Assembly (NCBI GenBank): GCA_002682825.1
Contig: NOKP01000097.1
Location: 15,883-51,085 of the forward strand
Origin: Neonectria sp. B-13
Taxonomy: Eukaryota > Ascomycota > Sordariomycetes > Hypocreales > Nectriaceae
Reading direction: 5' to 3'
DNA: 35,203 nucleotides
Positions within the stretch are counted from its first letter, which is position 1; each line of letters starts with the position of its first letter. Below the pieces are notes generated by a model. That model was not told the DNA's origin. It ran no database searches and saw nothing but the letters and a program-made list of their open reading frames with translations. Positions 17,556 to 27,234 of the stretch are shown in pieces. A program made the translations under genes and the position numbers.

Positions 17556-19195
17556 GCCGGTCCTCCTCGCTCATGCCGCTGTGGTGGAAATCACACCCGA
17601 TCTCTTCGGCCATTGCCTCGCACTGCTTCTGGGACCTGCAGTACACCACTCCCTTCTGATGACCCGTCATTCTGGACCCGGGCCGCCGCACCATCTCGAC
17701 TGTGCGCTCCTCGACCGCCCCGCGCCTCGGCGCCACCTGATCGACCCGGTACTGGCAGTTCGCCTTTGTCGTTCGGTCCCGTATCGTCCGCGTTGTCGCC
17801 CCCGGCACGAGCATCTCCTCCCGGAACCAGTCCTCGAGCACGGACGGCAGCGTCGCCGTCAGCAACACCAACGAGCACCCGTATCGATGCAAGCTCCGCA
17901 GCCGTGCCAGCTTTGCCCGGTAGCTCGCGTCCATGATGATGATGTGGCACTCGTCAATGAATATCCGCTGCAGCAAGCCTGCGGCCAGCAGCCCGTCCGC
18001 GTATGCCGTAAACTCCGGGCTCTGGACCACGTCGGCGCTGACGATCACGAGCCGTGCAGCCCGCGGCAAGCTCTCGCGCCCTGCGCTGATGGACGTCTTG
18101 AACTCGACGCAGTCAACTCCTACCTCTCTTGCTCGCGTCATCAAGTCCTCGATGAGCGCGACGAACGGCACTACGACGATGCTCGTGCCTGTATTCTTCA
18201 TAATGCCCGGCAGCATGAACAGTATGCGCTTTCCGGCCCCGGTCGGCAGCACGCTGATGACGTTCCGTCCTGCTTTGGCATCCAATATCGCATGCATACT
18301 CTCGGCCTGCTTCTTGGATCGCCATGTAGCCCCTGAACCCAATAGCCTGCCGAGCTCCTCGATAACCACATCCGCTTTCACGGCATCCGGCGCTGTCTCG
18401 GGCTCGGGTTGTATCTTCTCCCCCCGCGCCCCCTATTGTCGTCAAGTCCAACCTGGCCCTTTTACTATGCTGCTGCTGTTGACCCTGCTGCTGCTGACCT
18501 TGCTGCTGTTGCTGCTCTTGCCCCTGTACCTCGTTGTCGTTATCGGCCGCGGGGCCTGCCTTTCGTTTCGTGCCAGCTACCTTCGTGGCGCTGCCGCTGC
18601 CGCTGCCGCCGCTGCTGCCGTCCCCTTGACCTTTACCCCCGTCACCGCCATCGCCCTCTAGAAACTGATGCCACAGCCTGCTGATCTCCCGGAATGTCCT
18701 GATCATCTCCGGCTGCAGTCGCCCCGGCAGTCCGATGTGCACGGCATAGTGCTGCAGCGCCACCCTGGTCCCGTGCGTGGCCTGCAGATCCCACACAATG
18801 TTCCAGCTGCCGCCGCAGTCCACCGGCTCGCCCGTCATCGGGTCCACCTCGATGTCGTCGTACTCGTCGCCGTCGTCCTGCTGCATGTGCGCCTCGGCCT
18901 GGTTCATCGCGAGCCCCCGGATCTTTCGCCCCATCTCGATCACCAACGGCCGGTACCGCCCCACCCCGAGCTATACCCCCGTGCCGGCCTTCATAAACCG
19001 GCCCATCACGGCGCTGAGCCGGTCCGTGCCCCACGCCCGCGAGTTGCCGTTGCGCCACATAAACTCGAGCTGGTCTCCGCGCGGCTCCGCGAGCTTGCCC
19101 TCGCGCCGTAGCATGCGCTCGGCCGGCATCAGCCATGCGATGTACGCGACCACCATGCGGCCGATGCGGTCGGGCAAGAACCGTGTGTTGAAATG

Positions 19196-20137
19196 TGCAT
19201 ATTGTATTGATTGAAGAAGAAAACTAGCGCTAACCAGCGGAAGCTACTGACAAAGAAGACCATTCACATCCTAGCACCAAATGAATCGGAATAGCCATTG
19301 ATCCGTGACAACGGATCTCAACACACTGCGACGAATGCTCCTTGGCTCCTCTGCTCTGTGTCTGGTTCCTCACCCAGCTGAGACTTTGAAGACACTGAGA
19401 CACGGGGGATTCCGAGACGTCTCTGTATCAGGCATCTGTATTAGGCTTGCATCATTAATTTTCCGGAATCCCCCCCCCTTTCAACCGGATGCGATGTACG
19501 TCGCCATGACATGCATGGCAGTTTCGTCATTGTGCATCACGCCCTGTCTTCCAAACTCCGAGTATGAATAGTGGTGAGTGCACAGTGTAACGGCCCTGCA
19601 TGTTGGTAAGCCGATCGATACAACTGGCAGCTCATGTCCTAGTCGACACTACTAGCAAGCTCAGCAAACTCAGGTCCTAAGCTCCAGCTTTCCTCAACGC
19701 CCCACTCCCCTGTGGTCCTAGAAACATTGTGGCTGAAGGCGGGGTTTGGCGCACGCTGATGTCATGCCGGATGTGGCTCCAAAGCATTCCTCAAGCCTCA
19801 GGAGCTAGGACTTAGATGACTGTCCTTCGTACTGTACTACGCACTTAGTACCACGCAGTACTAGCAGTACCTAGTAACGGGTGATACCGCATCTAGCGTG
19901 GGCCTGTGTGCGGCTGAACAAGTATCTGGAGCTAGTAGCCGGAGTGTTTGGCCGGGTGGCGTACCTGGCGGCGCAGAGCTCACTTCACGTCAGCTCGATG
20001 TATGTAGATCAAAGTACGAACGCCCCAGCGAAGCGCTAGACTCGGCGTAGTCAGATCAGATTGACATGAGATCTACAAAGTATCCGCATAAAGTTACTGT
20101 ATCCGCACGAAGCACACATCGATGCCATCTGCATCTA
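19196..20137. other. Intergenic, no gene seen
   Basis: No supported gene. 19830-19885 is a short tract rich in GTAC/AGTAC words (ACTGTACTACGCACTTAGTA). The helicase is cut at the left border. Confidence 0.4.
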
Positions 20138-20423
20138 TCCCTTTGACTGTCGTAAGGCAACACTTCCGTACCGGGCCCCACATGAGCCCAGCCAAGGCAA
20201 AGATACATGCAGTGACGTTGATCAGCCGCTGATGTTGCAAATTAGCAGCAGAAATAGGGATCGCTGCCGAGTTTAATGTATCTCTATGTCAATCCGAGAA
20301 GTGTGAGGACTTGTATCGCCACCTAGATTTGTATGAGGTCTGATGTACCTTTCAATTGCCATTTTCTAATTGGATTAAATCCTTGCTCGTGACCTAAGTG
20401 TTGCCTTACGACAGTCAAAGGGA
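20138..20423. mobile_element. MITE copy B with TIRs and TA target duplication
   Basis: The left end TCCCTTTGACTGTCGTAAGG (CAACACTT) and right end (AAGTGTTG) CCTTACGACAGTCAAAGGGA are perfect inverted repeats over 28 bp. TA flanks both sides (20136-20137 and 20424-20425). It is 286 bp with no coding frame. Internal sequence matches copy A at both ends, so copies A and B differ by an internal deletion or insertion of about 150 bp. Confidence 0.9.
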
Positions 20424-20881
20424 TACTTCGTACCACGTAGTGACGTACTGTGCCGTGACGTGCCACAAAACACACCGGGCTATCTCCTGCAGCGGCGTGG
20501 CGCTATGCCAATCATGTACTTATGCGCTCATGCAGGAGGCACAGTGTGTGCAGACACCCTAGAAAATCCGCACTCCCTTTGCTCCCGCCTAATCACTCAA
20601 CAATCCATAACAATGGCTTCTCAAGCCTATTTCCCAAGCCTGCTTCCGAGGTGAGGCGTCCCGAACCAAGCTTTCCACTGGATAAATAGAGCGGACCTCC
20701 GTGGCACCAGGCAACCAGTATGCCAGGGTTGCCTGGCGCTAACAGAGCTCTGACGGGGATCAGTCGTCATACCGCCACGCACAGTCAACAACAGATCGAC
20801 GATGGAACTTGAGACGGGCTATGTTTTCACTACGGGTTTTTTCTTTCTTTTTGTTGCTCTACTATCTATTCCCTACATAAG
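20424..20881. other. Upstream region of the Clr5-like gene
   Basis: No gene is assigned. It contains the 10-bp inverted repeat at 20707-20736 and a pyrimidine-rich tract at 20835-20870. Confidence 0.35.
20707..20736. repeat. Perfect 10-bp inverted repeat
   Basis: CCAGGCAACC and GGTTGCCTGG are separated by 10 bp, about 170 bp before the next coding frame. It could be a dimeric factor site or a hairpin; function is unknown. Confidence 0.5.
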
Positions 20882-22209
20882 TTTGCTACGAAGGACCAGT
20901 TTTCAAAACTCATCAATTGGATCTATCAACGCCGACTAGAAACAAGCCCTGCCTATCTACCCTCGACCTCGTCTCAAGTCTCTTCATCCGACAACTCGCC
21001 CTCCGGCGTCAACAACTGCGTAAAACGCATCCCTGACGAGCATTCCTCGTTGCCCTCCACTGTGTTCATGCCTAAGAGATATCTCGATGTCGGACCCATG
21101 AACCCAACTAAGACTCCCGACACACCCCGCCAAAAGGTAATTAATCACACCTCTTGCCAAGCTTCACCAAATTCACAGCAACTAACCGAATTTCACAGAC
21201 CCAACGATCGCATCAACAGAACCAGGAACGCGCCTACATCGCCGCCTCGAGACGATCCGACCGTAGCATCGAAGCCCGCGTCCAGTCTGCCCGCATGGCC
21301 AGCCAGGTCCACAAGACCCGCACCGGCAAGGCGCTTCGAGTGTCCAAGGAGATAGTCATGATGGACGAAATGTACGAGGAAGAGGACGACGGTCTCCCAC
21401 GATCCTACTGTATCTTGGGACAGCACCTACAGACCCCGTCGGTCGACATGAACTCGAAGGTGGATGTGTACCTGAAGAGCCGGGCCACCATGTCCCAGAT
21501 GGTCTCGTCCACAGAAAAGGACTGGTGTGAGAACGAGGTCAACCGGCAGTTTGCTCAGTGCTTTCCTCGCGCTGGTCAGGCCATATCTGAACGATGGGCC
21601 ACGCCTCGATTCTCCATTTCCTCCATTTCCTCGCAGGCCCAGAGCTATCACCAGCATGCGTCGGATATCCAGTCCGTCGACTACGGGCAAGAGCCTTATC
21701 CTGGCGCCCAGAACAAACCACTCTCGGGCGTCTCCCAGTCCCAACTGGGCGCGGATACCGGCGCCCTGTCTCCGTCAGCTTTGACACCTGAATCTACAAC
21801 TTCCCCGGAGACATCTCAGTCGGACGTCGGGTCAGTTTCCGGGAATGCCATACCACCCAACGCTTTCACGGACTACGGCTCTGACGGATCGGTATTCACC
21901 GCCGAGCTTCCGCTTGAGGCGAAGTTGCTGATGACAGGCTTTGACCAGCACGACGCGTTTGACCCGGTCATGTACGGCCAGCAGCGGGATACGACGCTGC
22001 ACAGCTCTTACGAGGTGCCGAAATGCGCCAATAGAGAGAATGAGCTAGATATTCACGATGATTTCTATTTCAACGGTCTGGATTCGGTGAATTGGGACGC
22101 CATTGCCCACCAGAATAACTCTGTAGACGAGCTCTCTTGGGACATATTTATTAATGACTCTGCCTGGAACAACGACCAGCAATCGGCGTTCGGCCATGCC
22201 TTCTCATGA
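20882..22209 (+). CDS. Conserved fungal protein, possibly Clr5-domain family; intron 21137-21198
   Basis: The frame up to 21136, a 62-bp intron (GTAATT, perfect branch CTAAC at about 21182, acceptor CACAG) and exon 21199-22209 join in phase 0. Starting at ATG 21068 the protein would be 359 aa, but the frame is open upstream to about 20850 and contains LHKFATKDQFSKLINWIYQR, resembling the second half of a Clr5 domain. The true 5' exon is not resolved. The most conserved-looking part follows the junction: RAYIAASRRSDRSIEARVQS, then RTGKALRVSKEIVMMDEMYE and EEDDG. The rest is Ser/Gln/Pro-rich with an acidic C-terminus (YFNGLDSVNWDAIA), reminiscent of an activation domain. A regulatory role is inference; no break is visible in the main exon. 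Confidence 0.6.
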
Positions 22210-22935
22210 TTTATGAAATTATGACCTTTAGTTACACTTTTACGATTTATGACGTGATACCGCACACCTATTTACGGCGAGACTGGTTTTTCCAGTAAAA
22301 AAGGATACCCTACAGGATTGGGTCGGACAATCCCCGGAGATACAACCTGAGACCGACAGGGTTTATGCATAACATCAGTCATTTTGGGCATGGTTTTGAC
22401 GGCGTTTTCTTTCATTCATTCTCCTCTTCTCTTGGCGTGTATTTATCCAACAAGTTGCTGGCTAATGTGGGCTCTTGTGTACGAGATTGATGGATTGGTT
22501 TGTTAACTACCTTTATGTGTCGCCCGGGTTGGGCAGTTGTTTTTGCATCCTGGCTTGTTGCACTACGAAACTGGATGTACTTGAGGCGACGGAATAGCGA
22601 TGACTGCGGCGTTGGTAGGGGGAGGATGTTTGGAGATGATTTAGGGTGTTGCAGAAATTGATGACTCGCTAGTGGCGATAATACCCTGCAACATATCGTG
22701 TAAACAATACAGTTAATCGTTGTACGATTTATTACATCCTATCAACTGAGCCCGCTACCGTTCCCATGTTTTGTTCACCAACCGGCTTTATCTTATTTAG
22801 ATTTGCCACTCGAAGTGTTTGATTGTAATGGTGAGAGATCCAAATCGAAACAAACAAAGTTAGACTGTCACTGAGGTTGGAATGTGGCCCGAGGATGGAG
22901 GAAGGCCATAAGAACACCCGTGATGTAGAAGAAAG
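22210..22935. other. 3' flank, no gene seen
   Basis: No supported gene or RNA. T-rich stretches just after the stop may contain the poly(A) signal region of the preceding gene. Confidence 0.4.
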
Positions 22936-23098
22936 ACAAAGAGCTGGCCCTGTCGCCTAGTCATCTTGTTGACTTAATTAGTCCACTTCTTGCCCAAGTC
23001 CACGTCCATTTCCGTCTGCTCTGCTCCACATTATGTTATTGGACGGCCCTATCCCTTATGCAGGAACAAGGTGCTCCTACCGAACGATTCCGTAAAGG
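22936..23098 (+). repeat. Dispersed repeat, copy 2 (see 2636-2795)
   Basis: Nearly identical to 2636-2795 in the same orientation. It ends at CGAACGATTCCGTAAAGG, 34 bp before the left TIR of MULE2. Confidence 0.8.
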
Positions 23099-23132
23099 CC
23101 GCTCATGATTATGTAAGCCCAGCCATGCTTGC

Positions 23133-26112
23133 GGCGACTGATACACTGGCGCCTGGGCGCCATTTTAAATTTGGCGCCCGGGCGCGTTTTCTGACTAAGC
23201 TCCAAAAATGGCGCCCCCAATCGGCGCGTATGAGGCGCGCGATGGAGCAGTCGCCCAGCAATTGAGTATCCAAGCAACCGAACGACGATGGCCCAAGCAT
23301 CATTTGTTGATGATGTCCTCCCACCGGAAGGAATATACGAATCGCGAGAGTCTCTATTCAAAGCGATCAATTCTTGGGCAAAGCTTCGAGGGTATGCCTT
23401 CACGACGGGGAAGTCTTCGAAGACCCCTAACGGCAGGGTCAAGATTGTGTACGCATGCGATCGGAATAGACTACCACCGAGCAGTTCAATTGAACGGGTA
23501 CGCCGCACCTCGAGTCGAAAAACAGGCTGCAAGTTCTCGGTCCTAGCCAAGCAATCATTAGATGGACGAACGTGGATCCTTGGCCATCGACCAGACAAAG
23601 AATGCGCTAGGCACAATCACCCACCGAGCGAGGACCCATCTGCGCACCCAGCGCATCGCCGGCTTGAAGAGCGAGATGCGACAACTCTCTCAAATCTTGC
23701 GACATCTGGCACTGCCCCTCGAGATATCAGAACTTATCTCCATAACCATTCAGATACCCTTGCGACTCAACGAGACATATATAATCGGATCGCGGCAACA
23801 AGGAGAGATCTCCGTGAAGGCCAGAGCAGCATCCAAGCCCTGGTTGACCAATTGCATAATGAGGGTTTCTGGTGCCGAGTCCGATTAGATTCAGACAATC
23901 GGCTGACAGCTATCTTCTTCGCTCATCCGGACTCTGTTGCATATCTACAATGCAACCCGGACATCTTGTTATTGGATTGCACTTACAAGACAAACAAGCA
24001 CCAGATGCCGCTTCTGGATATGGTCGGAGTCGATTCCTGTCAGCGTTCTTTCTGTATTGCATTTGCCTTTCTCTCGGGTGAGTCAGAAGAGGACTACTCG
24101 TGGGCATTACAACATCTCAAATCACTCTATCAGCGTGAACTTCCGTCTGTCATCTTAACTGACCGATGCCTAGCTGCGATGAACGCTGCTGCAATCTGGT
24201 TCTCTTCCTCTAAAGCACTGCTTTGCCTCTGGCATGTCAACAAAGCAGTCCTCCAGCACTGCCGGCCCTTCTTTGCACCGAATGGCGATCAAGCTTCAAA
24301 CCAGGCAGGGGACACATCGTGGGACGAATTCTACGCATTCTGGCACTCGATTGTGGCTTCGCCTAGCGAAACAACATTCGAAGAGCGGTTGGCCAAGTTT
24401 GAGCTAAAGTACGGTGAGAAGCACCTTGAGTCGGTTGGATACATTAAGATGTACTGGCTTGAGCCGTACAAAGAGAAGATTGTGAAGGCATGGGTGGATA
24501 AGTACTTGCACTTTGGCAACGTGGCCACCTCGAGGCAGGTGACTTGGGGTATCTAGCACGAAATCAAGCTAATACACATTTCCCAGGGCTGAAGGCATCC
24601 ATTCACTGATGAAGTCGCACATTAAAATGTCTACATTTGACCTTTTCGATGTTTGGCAGGCAATGAGACACGCTATCACGAATCAACTGAAAGAGCTGAA
24701 ACATATGCGAGTCTCCCAACAAATACGAACACCTCTCGACATCTCCGGAGTATTGTTTGAGGCAGTACGAGGCTGGGTTTCCCATCACGCTTTACGCAAA
24801 GTGCAAGAGCAACGGCAGTTACTCCAAGGGCCCCACACAACTTTCTGCAGTCAGGCTTTCACGTCCTCACATGGCCTACCGTGTTCCCACACGTTAAAGA
24901 GACTGGAGGAAGAAAGGCAGAGTCTTTTGATGGAGCATTTTCATCCCCACTGGCACTTAAAGCGAGACATAGCTCAGCCACGACCCATCCTGGAACCACG
25001 ACGAGCGTCAAGCCAACATAACGAGATACGAAGTCAACCGGAGACGAGCACTAGACGCGGACCCTCTGGATTTGAGATGGTCGAAGCTGGCAAAAGAGCT
25101 CCCAGTAAATGCAGCAGATGCCATACAGTTGGCCATATCATGACCTCAAGGGACTGTCCACTGCGGTTCAAGGAGCTGCCTGCACAGCCAGCACAGGTCT
25201 TGGGTCCGATCCCGCAGCTAGGGGCAGCCCCAGGGCTAGCTCCAGGCCCAGTCTCAACTAATGCAGCGGAAAGCGCTTCGGCGATACGACAGATACCCCC
25301 GCCCGATGCAACGGCAGTATGCCCTATGGAAGCCGACCGGCGCTCTGGCTCTGCTGCAGGCACGCCAATTGTCCGCTCTCCCCCTCGTATACTAGATCCA
25401 CCTAGTGCTCCTCATTCTCCTGTCTTACCGGGCTGTCCAGTTGGAACCCCGCCAAGACCTCCCAGTGAAGGAACTTTCGTTGAGGAAGCACCTCTTTCGC
25501 GAGATCTCCCCTTGCAATCACCGCCGAGGTATGATTCACCACAGGCTATATATGGAAGATATGTTGCCGCAAGAAGCGCATGGTACACAGCGCAGCCCGC
25601 TGGCAGCATCAAGACCAACCAGCAATATCGCAGGGCAATGGGGCTTCCACTCAGGTATGACAAGCAGAGCTATGAGTGGTGTCTAGATTACAAACAGATG
25701 TCCAAGCGATGCATCACTTCAACCGGATCAAGAGAATGGACAAAGGAAGAGATGATGTCGTATCTGGACTGGAGCAAGGTAGAGGATGAACGTGTCGAAG
25801 CCCAGGTTGCCAAAGAGATGGGTGACAATCCCCTGGCAAACAAGAGAAGAGGTGTAAAAGACATCTGGAAGAGCGTAGAACGAGACAGCAAAGAGCAGCA
25901 AGCCTTGCACTCGGGCACTGACTCGACAGAACAGTGTATTATAGTCAAAGTGTAGCAGAATTAAAATCTATTTTCTGGTGAATCGGTCTATTGCAGAATG
26001 AATGAATAAACTAAGGCTGCTTGGTTGGGGGCGCCATTTTTGGAGCTTAGTCAGAAAACGCGCCCGGGCGCCAAATTTAAAATGGCGCCCAGGCGCCAGT
26101 GTATCAGTCGCC
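23133..26112 (+). mobile_element. Intact Mutator-like element (MULE2), 88-bp TIRs, 9-bp TSD
   Basis: TIRs 23133-23220 and 26025-26112 are identical over 88 bp, starting GGCGACTGATACACTGGCGC and containing two GGCGCC-type palindromes around an A/T spacer. The 9-bp duplication CATGCTTGC flanks exactly (23124-23132 and 26113-26121), the length typical of Mutator-like elements. The element is 2980 bp with one spliced transposase gene and no internal stop. Identical TIRs and an exact duplication mean a recent insertion. Confidence 0.95.
23288..25955 (+). CDS. MULE2 transposase, 871 aa, one GC-AG intron (24535-24586)
   Basis: Exons 23288-24534 and 24587-25955 join across a 52-bp intron with donor GCAGGT, branch CTAATAC and acceptor CCCAG. 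Splicing restores SRAEGIHSLMKSH, so the GC donor is needed; using the adjacent GT gives a stop. Domains: FAR1/WRKY-GCM1-like zinc region (Cys 57 and 81, CARHNHP at 106-112); MULE DDE core with Asp about 230 (LLLDCTYKTN), Asp about 292 (VILTDRCL), CLWH about 313-316 and Glu about 418; SWIM-like C-x-H (SSHGLPCSH); zinc knuckle CSRCHTVGHIMTSRDC. An unusual C-terminal ~230 residues are Pro-rich, then YVAARSAWYTAQPAGSIKTN and QQYRRAMGLPLRYDKQSYEW. The start is the first ATG after the TIR. It appears intact and possibly active. Confidence 0.92.
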
Positions 26113-26652
26113 CATGCTTGCCCCGATGGCACTGCTTCCGACGGAAGCCAGTCTTTTCGTCCTCTTCTTGCCATCGTCCAAATGTGTCCTTGGATCACAA
26201 CTGTCCCAGGATCGCAGTTTCCCAGGATTACAGTTGTCCCAGGGCCGTGAATGTCCCATATATCGTGTTACTTTTGATGGATCTGGATGGAAAATATTGT
26301 GGGTTTTGCTGAGATGACCTTCAATGTTCCGAGTATTGGACAAGCCATAAGCATTTGGCCGAGGAGCGCCCTGCTGGACACAGTGACAACAGAGCCACGT
26401 ATGGGGGCCAGATTGATTGCCTTTGGACCTAGCTTGAACGTCATAGCCGTGGGTCCAAAGCCAGCCGGTAGCTTGTCCAGTTCGAGTTGAGAGGATCCAA
26501 TGGGCGGACAGCTTGCGACACTGCATCCCAGTCTTTGATGATTCAAAGGCTGCTGCGAGACGAGGAATCGTGCATTGGCAAGGTTGGGTCTTCGGGACAG
26601 GATATTTCCGATTTGTTAGCATCGGTTGAGTAACTGAACAAATCACTTTCAA
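26104..26652 (-). pseudogene. hAT transposase N-terminal BED-finger remnant, interrupted by MULE2
   Basis: The minus-strand frame contains GWLWTHGYDVQARSKGNQSG, then CCHCVQQGAPRPNAYG and GHLSKTHNI. The C-x2-C / H-x4-H zinc finger with this spacing matches the BED-type finger at the N-terminus of fungal hAT transposases. After the finger the frame passes through a short repeat and reaches ASMGD and a stop, but the last bases are the MULE2 TIR (26112 downward). On the other side of MULE2 the original frame would read only a few residues to a TAA. No catalytic domain is present, so the gene was already a fragment or continues through an unseen intron. Start ATG 26652 is tentative. Confidence 0.55.
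26194..26260. repeat. Short direct repeats, CCCAGGATYRCAGTT
   Basis: Three to four imperfect tandem units (TGTCCCAGGATCGCAGTTTC, CCAGGATTACAGTTGTCCCA) lie within the hAT remnant just after its finger region. Confidence 0.6.
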
Positions 26653-26659
26653 CCTTCGG

Positions 26660-26955
26660 TGCCCCGCTAAGTCGTTCCTGCTCTACTAGGTAGGGCAGGG
26701 AGGCTCAAGGAAGGGGTCTAAAACAGCATTTCTTAAAATAGCCTTCAGATCCTTATTTCCTCATTAGGCTTGCAACTTCACATGAAAAGCGTCTGAGAAT
26801 GGTCCCCTCCTCCAATGGGTTCTGCGCAAACAACCTGCTGTGTCCATTAAGCTTCTAAAAGCTTTGATGCCCTACTGAGTCGATCCTGCTCTATCAGGTC
26901 GGGTGTTTAGCAGGGAGGCTCAAAATATATGTACGTCATAAGGGACCCGAAAACA
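26660..26955 (+). repeat. Imperfect direct repeat pair, ~75-90 bp
   Basis: 26660-26735 (GTGCCCCGCTAAGTCGTTCC ... GCAGGGAGGCTCA ... AAAACAGC) recurs at 26866-26955 (ATGCCCTACTGAGTCGATCC ... GCAGGGAGGCTCA ... AAAACAGC) with C/T and G/A differences and a small insertion. Identity is unknown. Confidence 0.6.
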
Positions 26956-27232
26956 GCGACAGTCTAGGTTCCTTGGTTTGAACACCTACTACATTCAGGC
27001 TATGTTGGGAATCAAGGCGCGTCGTGCAATCCATACACATGCTGTGCCGCGATACATTGTGTCGACTGAGTGTTCCGATGACCAGACCTAGCAGGCACTA
27101 AAACACTGCATCTGCTCATCGTGTTGGAGGAGAACGCTAAGGATTTTAAGAGGCGAGCAGGCCATGGCCAAGGTTTTAATATACAACACTAGATTAGGCA
27201 GATTAATTAAGTAGTAACTATCCTTAAAACTC
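26956..27232. other. Intergenic, no gene seen
   Basis: Nothing recognisable precedes the TA target of the Fot-like element. Confidence 0.4.
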
Positions 27233-27234
27233 TA

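Larger units (their letters stand above)
15456..19195 (-). pseudogene. RecQ helicase of telomere-linked type, multiply broken
   Basis: On the minus strand, a GC-rich frame starts at the break near 19195 (RFLPDRIGRMVVAYIAWLMP) and meets an in-frame TAG at 18973-18971. It continues through GRYRPLVIEMGRKIRGLAMN and a poly-Gln linker, then shifts frame near 18425 in a G run. The helicase core follows: Walker A LPTGAGKRILF (Arg where Ser/Thr is expected), DECH box in RIFIDECHIII, LLTATLP and VVYCRSQKQCEAM. The frame is then split by a hAT element at 16265-17555. Beyond it lie [26 protein letters not shown] (motif VI), an SDND acidic repeat and a Cys-rich tail (CPVCHVRRH...). Homology ends at FGPLACCF near 15456, where antisense pogo sequence takes over. 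This type of RecQ gene is often subtelomeric in fungi. Confidence 0.85.

Noticed and set aside
17541..19214. Plus-strand and alternative minus-strand frames in the helicase region
   Set aside because: High GC content keeps several frames open; only one minus-strand frame shows helicase motifs.
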